A stretch of DNA of 33,573 bases from an uncultured Pseudanabaenaceae cyanobacterium (GTDB taxonomy: Bacteria; Cyanobacteriota; Cyanobacteriia; PCC-9006; JAAUQQ01), in assembly GCA_938002085.1 (NCBI GenBank), contig CALLAT010000126.1, forward strand, positions 1-33,573. The letters run 5' to 3'. The notes below the pieces were generated by a model that was given only the letters and a program-made list of their open reading frames with translations, was not told where the DNA came from and searched no databases. Every line of letters starts with the position of its first letter. The first letter of the stretch is position 1. The translations under genes and the position numbers were made by a program. Shown piece by piece: positions 6,810 to 13,178 of the stretch.

Positions 6810-8168
6810 TTAGTTATTTCCTAACTCAAGGCGTCGTTTCCACTCATCATCATCTTTGGCTTGCTGGGAGATCTCTTGACTCAGCAGGTCTTGCTCTGTG
6901 GTATAAGCCGCATCTTCAGACTTTAGTTGCTTTTGCAACGCAAATTGCTGGGCATAGGAGAGCTTGCTAAGCAGGGCTTGGCTCGGTTGTTGGAGCTGGC
7001 GGGCGAGGTCCTGGCGTTGCTGGTTGCGTTGCTGGAGGCCGCGATCGCGCCATTTAACAACTTGCCAACGAATTAAGGGAATCACGAGAAAGCCCAAGCC
7101 ATAGAGCAGCAATAGCGGATAAATCTGGCTGACAAAGCTGAGGAAACCAATGCCTGTAGCGGTTAAACTCGGTAGTTGTATACCTAACAATGCAGCTAGG
7201 CTTGCATTGACGACTCCCAACATTCCTGCGGCCCAAAGCTGGTTTGTTGTGGCTTTGCTAAATTTCCAGGAATTTTCCCGTAGATAGGCCATGCCAGAAT
7301 TCCCGCCTTGTCCTGCTGCCGCTGTGACTTGGAGCTCAGGGAATTGGTAGACGATTTCGCCTTGGGGGCTGACGATGGGCTGGCCTTGGAACTGCACCAG
7401 GACAGGGAGGATGGCGTCGTCGGGCTCTGCTTTTGGACTATCGAGGAAGGGGATGACCTGTTCAGCGGCGATCGCCCCTTGATGATCTCGAATTACTCCA
7501 GCGATGGAACGCCAGCGACGGTCTTCTAAGTCATCGTTGGGGTGACCGTCACCGAAGAGGAAGGAGAAGATGGATTCGAGGAAGTTGAGTTCGGATTTTG
7601 GTTTGTTGGAAGAGAATCTTTGGCGCGATCGGCTTTGGGAGCGGTTGCCATAACCGTAGCTCCTGCGACCATAGCCGCCGTAGCCCAGCCAGTCGGCATA
7701 GAAGAAGAGGCGGAGGGCGCTGCTGAAGAGGTCGGAGAGGATGTAGAAGAGGCCACCGACATTGAAGGAGCTGTTGTTATTGTTGTCGTCGCTGTTGGAA
7801 AGGGCCGTGGCGGCGGCGATGGCGAGGATGATTAGGGCGATCGCCATAATGCCAATGGAGGACACTAGGGCAATACCGAAGGAGATGCGAATGAGGTAGA
7901 AGAGGATTTTCCAGGCTTTGCCCAACCAGGCGGTGAGGCGGAGCTTCCAGTATTTGCTGAGGAGGATGCTACGGAAGTTCTTGGGGAAGCTATAGGCGAT
8001 ATCGCCGCTGTCAGCCACTTGTAAATTGCCACCCACTTCGCTGGCCAGGGCGAGGAGGCCCTGCTCAGCAAGGGGAATTTGTAAACCTGCCTGGGCCGCG
8101 ATGTCGCCGACGGTGGCGCGGTAGTTGAGGGCCTCAACGGCTTTCATGACTTTGGGTTCGAGGGCCAT
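6810..8168 (-). CDS. Conserved membrane protein with N-terminal helix-turn-helix-like segment
   Basis: 452 residues. Residues ~1-70 look like a small winged-helix-type domain (VGDIAAQAGLQIPLAEQGLL). Transmembrane stretches lie at ~95-125 and, in the second half, at ~310-380 (TTNQLWAAGMLGVVNASLAA and PLLLLYGLGFLVIPLI). Between them lie an Asn/Asp patch, a Gly/Tyr/Arg-rich segment (YGGYGRRSYGYG) and a second copy of the small domain (IAAEQVIPFLDSP). A charged C-terminal tail of about 60 residues looks coiled. It resembles a conserved cyanobacterial/plastid membrane protein group sometimes labelled iron-sulphur-cluster related, but I cannot confirm this. It is separated from the Rieske cluster by about 400 bp and is divergent from the RTX gene. 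Confidence 0.7.
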   Translation of the reverse strand: MALEPKVMKAVEALNYRATVGDIAAQAGLQIPLAEQGLLALASEVGGNLQVADSGDIAYSFPKNFRSILLSKYWKLRLTAWLGKAWKILFYLIRISFGIALVSSIGIMAIALIILAIAAATALSNSDDNNNNSSFNVGGLFYILSDLFSSALRLFFYADWLGYGGYGRRSYGYGNRSQSRSRQRFSSNKPKSELNFLESIFSFLFGDGHPNDDLEDRRWRSIAGVIRDHQGAIAAEQVIPFLDSPKAEPDDAILPVLVQFQGQPIVSPQGEIVYQFPELQVTAAAGQGGNSGMAYLRENSWKFSKATTNQLWAAGMLGVVNASLAALLGIQLPSLTATGIGFLSFVSQIYPLLLLYGLGFLVIPLIRWQVVKWRDRGLQQRNQQRQDLARQLQQPSQALLSKLSYAQQFALQKQLKSEDAAYTTEQDLLSQEISQQAKDDDEWKRRLELGNN

Positions 8169-8339
8169 GGCGTGCCTAGTCGCTGGGTGGGTCGAGGAAG
8201 ATTGGGCTGGAACGCTCTCCTCCTCTTTCTAGGGTAACCAGGGTTTCTGCTGGCTGGGGATGGGCTTGAGGCGTGGAAACCACACCGTCTGGCCATGAAA
8301 GATGCTGCGCATACCTTTAGAGCAGAACAGTTTGGGGCT

Positions 8340-8364
8340 GGAGCTCACAGACCCGAAGAGCTCC
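8340..8364 (+). promoter_or_regulatory. Hairpin in the region before the RTX protease gene
   Basis: GGAGCTC (8340-8346) pairs with GAGCTCC (8358-8364) across an 11-base loop, about 125 bp before the RTX start. It lies in the ~310-bp space between two divergent genes, which must hold both promoters. I see no other strong motif in this space. An operator or leader hairpin is possible. Confidence 0.25.
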
Positions 8365-8488
8365 CTAAATCGGTAAAAATGCAGCGCTTCAGCAAGGCAA
8401 CTGAAACTAGATTCAAGCTCTCGTGAATAAATTCAATCGTTCCAACGAATACAAGGAAAGACCTCCTCGTTAGGACTGTTTGTTACCC

Positions 8489-11400
8489 ATGGCTAACCTA
8501 GATTTCACTGCTGTTCTACCTGCATTGCTTCCCTCCGGTTCGGCGATGGATGAATTAGAAATGGATGCATTGCAAAGCGAAGCCCTGGCAATCAATGCTG
8601 TAGAACCAACCTTTGCTGCGCTTCCAGCCCTGACCCTTGGAGCCGTAGAAACAAATTCTGAACAGGAACTGTTGAGTCCGTCAGGCAATCCCTATATTGA
8701 TAGCTTGCTATGGGGAGGAGAGACTGTTGGAACTGGTCCTGGAACAGTGATTTCTTACAGTTTCTTAAACGAAAATCCCGAAGGCATTGGGATTTTCTCA
8801 GATTTTTATTACGCCTGGATGAGCTACGAGATCGAAGCTGCCCAACTGGCTCTCCAGACTTGGGAGAATGTGGCTAATTTGAGTTTTGTTCAAGTTCCCG
8901 ATGATTCCCCGGAGGCAGATTTCAACCTGGCGATCACCGATAACTTGAGTCTCTTCGATGGTCTCGGTCTGTTTATTCCACCGGGTGAACTTGGTAGTGG
9001 CCTAGGCTTATTCAATTTTGAAGCTCCCAGTTGGGACGCTGTGGGTCTTATGCCGGGGGGCAATGGCTTTGTAACACTTGTCCATGAATTGGGCCATGGC
9101 TTGGGATTAGCCCATCCCCATGACAATGGCGGTGGCTCAACAATTTTTCCAGGGGTCGTTTTCCCTGAAGATCTTGGCACTGATGAGCTCAACCAAGGTG
9201 TGTGGACCACCATGTCCTACAACGATGGACTGTTGTCCGATGACCTTCCATTCAATTCTCCATTTGGTTATCAGGCAACGCCCATGGCTTTGGATATTGC
9301 AGCGGTACAGGCCTTGTACGGGGCTAACTGGTCTTACAACCTAGGGGATGATCTATACAGTTTGCCTACCAACAATGCTCCAGGAACCTTTTATGAGGCG
9401 ATTTGGGATGCGGGGGGAAATGACACGATTAATGTTGCTGCTTACACCACAGCCGATGCAGTGATTAACCTCAATGCAGCGCCTTTAACGGGTCCTAATG
9501 CAGGGGGCTACCTCTCCAAAGTGGAGGGCATTGCTGGTGTCACGATCGCCCATGGCGTGACGATCGAGAATGCAATTGGCTCTGGCGGTAACGACATTTT
9601 GATTGGCAACCTAGCTGACAACTTTTTGGATGGCGATGCGGGTGATGATGTCTTGGATGGTCTTGGGGGAGACGATATCCTCTATGGCTGGACAGGTAAT
9701 GATACGCTACTGGGCTTCGATGGAGATGATCTGCTCTACGGTGAAGCGGGCGATGACCAGCTTGAGGGGGAATCGGGCCATGATTGGCTGGATGGTGGGG
9801 CAGGTAATGATGTTTTAGACGGTGGTGAAGGCAATGACATTCTCGAGGGGGGCACGGGTGATGACCAGCTCGATGGCGGTGCGGGCAATGATCGTTTGCT
9901 CGGTGCTACTGGGGATGACGTTCTCTCCGGCGGGGAAGGCGATGATTTTCTCTTCGGTGAATCAGGCCATGACCAGCTGATGGGGGAGATGGGCGATGAC
10001 CAGGTTTTCGGTGCCGATGGCAATGACGAACTCTTGGGTGGCGAAGGCCATGACCAGCTCTTTGGTGAACTGGGCCTGGATGTCCTAAACGGTGGTTCTG
10101 GAAACGATGACCTCTATGGCGGCGCTGGCAACGATGCTCTGGATGGAGGTGTGGGAGATGATCTGTTAGAGGGTGATGCTGGCAATGACCAGTTGCTGGG
10201 CTTTGACGGGAACGATCTGCTCAAGGGCGGCGAAGGCAACGACCAGCTCTACGGTGAATTGGGTGATGATTCCCTAGAGGGCGGACTGGGCGATGACCAG
10301 CTCTACGGAGGGGCCGGACATGACAGCCTCTTTGGTTTTGATGGCGATGATACTCTCCAAGGCGGGGTCGGAGAGGATTATCTAGAGGGTGGTCTGGGTG
10401 ATGACTCCCTGAATGGGGGCGCAGACAGTGACAGCCTCTACGGCGGAACGGGCAGTGATTATTTGGATGGTATGGCAGGAAATGATTATTTAGCCGGAGG
10501 AGCAGGTCAAGATATCCTGCTCGGATTTGACGGAGATGATGGGTTGGATGGCGGTTCGGGCAATGACCTGCTGAACGGTGAGCTGGGTGATGATCAACTG
10601 TACGGAGGTTCCGGAAATGATGACCTTGATGGCGGGGCTGGCAACGATCTACTAAATGGTGGAGCAGGCAACGATATCCTCTGGGGTAATTTCGGCAGTG
10701 ATGTTCTAGTGGGTGGCGGTGGCCAAGATCATTTCCTCTATGTCGCGGGGGATGGTCTGGATGTGATTACAGATTTTGGGGGTGTAGGCACTGGCCCGAT
10801 CGCCAGTGCTGAAGCCATCGCTGAATTAGACCAGCTTCAGTTTGTGGGAGCAGGATTGACTGCCGATAAACTGATTCTCACTGAGACGGAGCAGGGCCTT
10901 CTGCTTGGATTTGAAAGCTTAGATCCTTTCCTGGCTCAAGTTGATTCGGTTGTATTGCTAGAGAACTTCGCTTTGGAATCTCTGGATAATCTCCCCGCAA
11001 ATGCCTCAACTCCCTTTGTCCATGGCAATATTCTTTTTGATGGCCAAAGTGCGTTAGAAGATAGCTTTGATGTCTTTAATGCTGATGCTAATCTCAATCA
11101 AGTGCTCAACCTCAATACGGTTACCTTCCTCAATGATTTAGATAATCAAACTACGGGCTTCTCTCAATCTGATGATGTCATTAATGGGCAGGGGGGAGAT
11201 GACAGCCTCTGGGGCTTAAGTGGCGATGATATTCTGCGCGGGGGTAGCGGTGATGACACCCTTGTGGGCGGTGCAGGTTTAGATCAGCTCTGGGGGGGAG
11301 AGGGTTGCGATCGCTTCCTCCTCGAAATCAACCAGGGCTTAGACTTTATCTTTGATTTCCAGGTGAATCATGATGTCTTGGGACTGACGGTTGGCCTCAG

Positions 11401-11545
11401 CTTGGGCAGCCTTGCCATTGATCAACTGGAGATTGATGGAGTCACAGGTACCCTGCTGAGCCATCAAGTGACTGGAGAAGGTCTCGCTTTTCTTTCTGGT
11501 ACTGAACTCCAGAGTTTGACTTCTGAAAATTTTGTGTTTGCGTAA
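8489..11545 (+). CDS. Secreted RTX metalloprotease (serralysin-like, peptidase M10 type)
   Basis: 1018 residues from the ATG at 8489 (AAGGAAAG lies about 30 bases upstream; a TTG three codons earlier is less likely). The metzincin zinc site HELGHGLGLAH lies near residue 200, and the Met-turn TMSYND about 40 residues later. The usual serralysin C-terminal part follows. From ~370 to ~745 there are tandem Ca2+-binding RTX nonapeptides (GGxGNDxLx type). A spacer domain, a second short RTX block (~895-940) and a C-terminal segment ending in small hydrophobic residues (FVFA) complete it, as in type I secretion substrates. No classical signal peptide is seen. No ABC exporter, membrane-fusion protein or inhibitor gene is nearby, so secretion would rely on a transporter elsewhere. 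Likely an extracellular Ca2+-stabilised protease. Confidence 0.92.
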   Translation: MANLDFTAVLPALLPSGSAMDELEMDALQSEALAINAVEPTFAALPALTLGAVETNSEQELLSPSGNPYIDSLLWGGETVGTGPGTVISYSFLNENPEGIGIFSDFYYAWMSYEIEAAQLALQTWENVANLSFVQVPDDSPEADFNLAITDNLSLFDGLGLFIPPGELGSGLGLFNFEAPSWDAVGLMPGGNGFVTLVHELGHGLGLAHPHDNGGGSTIFPGVVFPEDLGTDELNQGVWTTMSYNDGLLSDDLPFNSPFGYQATPMALDIAAVQALYGANWSYNLGDDLYSLPTNNAPGTFYEAIWDAGGNDTINVAAYTTADAVINLNAAPLTGPNAGGYLSKVEGIAGVTIAHGVTIENAIGSGGNDILIGNLADNFLDGDAGDDVLDGLGGDDILYGWTGNDTLLGFDGDDLLYGEAGDDQLEGESGHDWLDGGAGNDVLDGGEGNDILEGGTGDDQLDGGAGNDRLLGATGDDVLSGGEGDDFLFGESGHDQLMGEMGDDQVFGADGNDELLGGEGHDQLFGELGLDVLNGGSGNDDLYGGAGNDALDGGVGDDLLEGDAGNDQLLGFDGNDLLKGGEGNDQLYGELGDDSLEGGLGDDQLYGGAGHDSLFGFDGDDTLQGGVGEDYLEGGLGDDSLNGGADSDSLYGGTGSDYLDGMAGNDYLAGGAGQDILLGFDGDDGLDGGSGNDLLNGELGDDQLYGGSGNDDLDGGAGNDLLNGGAGNDILWGNFGSDVLVGGGGQDHFLYVAGDGLDVITDFGGVGTGPIASAEAIAELDQLQFVGAGLTADKLILTETEQGLLLGFESLDPFLAQVDSVVLLENFALESLDNLPANASTPFVHGNILFDGQSALEDSFDVFNADANLNQVLNLNTVTFLNDLDNQTTGFSQSDDVINGQGGDDSLWGLSGDDILRGGSGDDTLVGGAGLDQLWGGEGCDRFLLEINQGLDFIFDFQVNHDVLGLTVGLSLGSLAIDQLEIDGVTGTLLSHQVTGEGLAFLSGTELQSLTSENFVFA

Positions 11546-11655
11546 ATCGATTCTATTTGAGGGAATTCCTGAATCGTCTTAATGATGGGTTCGGTATTCT
11601 CTCAATGTTGATGTCTGCCGTCTGGATTTCCCTCAACTTTGCTTTGGAGTTTGTC

Positions 11656-12369
11656 ATGTATTTGAATCTCAAAAAAACTGATTTTTCGATGTCTAGTCGA
11701 TGGGTTGTATTGCCTGTATTGCTTGCGGTTTTCAGTTTGAATTCACCCTCTTCCCTTGCAGAAATGACAAGTGAGAAACTCTACCAACTCTGCTCTAGCT
11801 TTCCTTATAATTCTAAATGTGAGGGGTATAGCGCACCGATCTCCCTTGAGGATCGGCCGGGCAAGGCTGCTCGATGTGTTTGGGGGACTGGGGATGCTGA
11901 GCAGGGAGGTGACTGTAAGTTTGTGCTTACAGAAGACAGCATTGTGGCTTATATCGAGGAAGGAGAGCCATTGCAGGTCTTGGGCGATCGCCGTTCCACC
12001 CGAGAAGTCAGCCTGGGCTACGAGCTGATGGAGCAGCTGCAATATCGTGAATTTAAACAGGGTAACAACGGTGCTCGGGCCGTTAATACGTTGCTGTTTG
12101 GTGCGATCGGTTTCTTTGCGACTCGGAATAAACCCGTAGCGGAGGTGACCGTTCAATATCAACCCCAGGCCTCATCTGTGGAGCCACTCGAAGCCGTTGA
12201 ATTACCACCCTTAGAGCGTTTCAGTTTCATTGTGGAGCGGGATCTCGGGACGTCAGTGCGCACCCATCTGGAATCCCAGACAAATCTCAAAGTGGGCGTG
12301 CCCGAGGATGAACTACCTTTTGTGGAAGATTCCGGAGCCTCTGAAACCTCTGAAGCTGATGCATCTTGA
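11656..12369 (+). CDS. Exported hypothetical protein
   Basis: 237 residues. The ATG at 11656 has GGAG six bases upstream and opens a signal peptide (basic start, hydrophobic WVVLPVLLAVFSL, then SPSSLA as a likely cleavage site). A second Met at 11689 would also leave a signal peptide. The mature part has a Cys-containing N-terminal region (LCSSFPYNSKCEGY, ARCVWG, GDCKFV: four cysteines, probably two disulphides), a short hydrophobic stretch (LLFGAIGFFAT) and an acidic Ser/Glu-rich tail. I do not recognise a family. It follows the RTX protease by 110 bp on the same strand and may be cotranscribed, but no sequence link to the protease is visible. Confidence 0.7.
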   Translation: MYLNLKKTDFSMSSRWVVLPVLLAVFSLNSPSSLAEMTSEKLYQLCSSFPYNSKCEGYSAPISLEDRPGKAARCVWGTGDAEQGGDCKFVLTEDSIVAYIEEGEPLQVLGDRRSTREVSLGYELMEQLQYREFKQGNNGARAVNTLLFGAIGFFATRNKPVAEVTVQYQPQASSVEPLEAVELPPLERFSFIVERDLGTSVRTHLESQTNLKVGVPEDELPFVEDSGASETSEADAS

Positions 12370-12412
12370 ACCGGTAAAGGCTTGCACAAAATCTAGCGAT
12401 AGGGCATTGCTA

Positions 12413-12482
12413 AGGGAGGTCCCAGAAATAAAACATCCCAACCTTTGTCTGATAGCGATTGGAATTCCTCCCCGAAACGCCT
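12413..12482 (+). repeat. 70-bp dispersed repeat, copy 1
   Basis: This block matches 33433-33502 in the same orientation, with the same length and about nine differences by eye, ending in CCGAAACGCCT in both. No coding potential is seen. It lies directly before a pair of hairpins (12493-12542), whereas copy 2 is followed by a different hairpin pair, so the repeat joins to alternative modules. This looks like a mobile or REP-like repeat family. Confidence 0.75.
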
Positions 12483-12492
12483 AGGGCTTTTC

Positions 12493-12542
12493 AGTCCGTT
12501 TTAACGGACTTGAGCTTTGAGCTGTGAACTTTAGCTCACAGC
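12493..12542 (+). repeat. Paired hairpin module, copy 1
   Basis: AGTCCGTT–TT–AACGGACT (12493-12510) is followed by GCTGTGA–8-base loop–TCACAGC (12521-12542). A related copy at 12935-12981 shows GCCGTGA and TCACGGT, meaning one T-A pair became C-G and one G-C became G-T. Both stems stay paired, which points to a conserved structure. Confidence 0.65.
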
Positions 12543-12674
12543 AGCCAGGCGAAGCCAAACTGGCAAGGGTTGAATGCAGCTCTGCTGGAACGATTTAACT
12601 GCGGATGCTTTATTCCTTGGAAGTCCCTAACCGACTGGAAGTAGGGATTTCCCAGCAAGCAAGTACCCGAGGCT

Positions 12675-12712
12675 AAAGCCGTTCTCTGTGGCTCCATGCA
12701 GAGAACGGCTTT
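12675..12712. terminator. Perfect 14-bp stem hairpin with flanking A and T tracts
   Basis: AAAGCCGTTCTCTG (12675-12688) pairs exactly with CAGAGAACGGCTTT (12699-12712) across a 10-base loop, followed by T and AATTT. It would work as a factor-independent terminator on the plus strand for the RTX and exported-protein genes, although it is 300 bp downstream. It could equally be the structured end of a decayed transposon (an IS200/IS605-type 3' end has this look). The preceding TCCCTA/TAGGGA pair (12627-12648 area) forms a weaker second hairpin. Confidence 0.5.
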
Positions 12713-12860
12713 TAATTTAGAGCGAATAGCTTTATCTCATTTTCAATGCTTCATCAACGTTTTTTGAGGCTAGAAGTCATGCTTTTTTGCACGATTGCTC
12801 GATTGTCAGGAGCTAAAATGACCTGAGTTCGACAGCTCGAACAAGCACTGGCGAAGCAGT

Positions 12861-12907
12861 CTGGGAATGAATCCCAGCCTAAGAGCGAAAGCCCACTTCA
12901 GTGGGCT
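12861..12907 (+). repeat. Double-hairpin module, copy 1 (inside the 200-bp element)
   Basis: Two stems, CTGGGA/TCCCAG and AGCCCACT/AGTGGGCT, are separated by 12 bases (CCTAAGAGCGAA). Copy 2 at 33499-33548 has the same order and the same 12-base spacing. Its first stem is longer but still fully paired. Confidence 0.65.
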
Positions 12908-12934
12908 GCAACCCTCGCTGGTGGGCTGTTTAAT

Positions 12935-12981
12935 CTGTTTTAACGGACTTGAGCTTTGAGCCGTGAACTTTAGCTCACGGT
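12935..12981 (+). repeat. Paired hairpin module, copy 2
   Basis: Near-identical to 12493-12542 (TTTTAACGGACTTGAGC onward). The first stem has lost its left arm, while the second stem keeps pairing through compensating changes. Confidence 0.6.
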
Positions 12982-13178
12982 GGCAGAGCCAAGCCAGATT
13001 TAAATTTGTCGAACTCAGGTGGAATAGGGGCTTTGCTTAGAGAATATTGCACAGACCAGCCTGATGGATCAAGCCAGGAAGTAGCTTTATAAATCAGTTC
13101 TGAATCTGGCATCTAGTCTCAACTGGAAGATCTGTGGAAGACCTTCATGTAGAGGCTTCTATGGAACTTAGTTCAGCA

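Larger units (their letters stand above)
12821..13020. mobile_element. 200-bp MITE-like element with perfect 14-bp terminal inverted repeats
   Basis: ACCTGAGTTCGACA (12821-12834) is the exact reverse complement of TGTCGAACTCAGGT (13007-13020). The 200 bp between these outer ends have no coding potential but hold at least four hairpins: a small one beside the left end (GTTCGA–CAGC–TCGAAC), CTGGGA–TCCCAG (12861-12877), AGCCCACT–AGTGGGCT (12890-12907) and CCGTGA–TCACGG (12961-12980). No clear target-site duplication is visible. Relatives of the inner hairpins recur at 12493-12542 and at the right window edge. A non-autonomous element or a cluster of REP-type hairpins fits. Confidence 0.6.

Noticed and set aside
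6722..6970. 82-codon plus-strand frame in the gap before the redox cluster
   Set aside because: Two thirds of it is antisense to the 3' end of the membrane protein gene; no ribosome site.
7542..7835. Acidic 97-codon plus-strand frame
   Set aside because: It is the reverse strand of the Asn/Ser- and Gly/Tyr-rich segment of the membrane protein encoded at 6810-8168; the low-complexity composition explains it.
9600..10720. Regularly spaced near-repeats of about 27 bp resembling a CRISPR-like or satellite array
   Set aside because: They encode in-frame RTX nonapeptides of the metalloprotease; units vary at synonymous positions and there are no unique spacers.
13120..13145. Imperfect hairpin GAAGATCT/AGACCTTC as terminator of the CHAT–binding-protein gene
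   Set aside because: It contains a mismatch, lacks a T-run on the minus strand and lies about 40 bp after the stop; too weak to list.
12370..13178. Intact insertion sequence in the repeat-rich gap
   Set aside because: No transposase reading frame survives on either strand; only repeats and hairpins are supportable.
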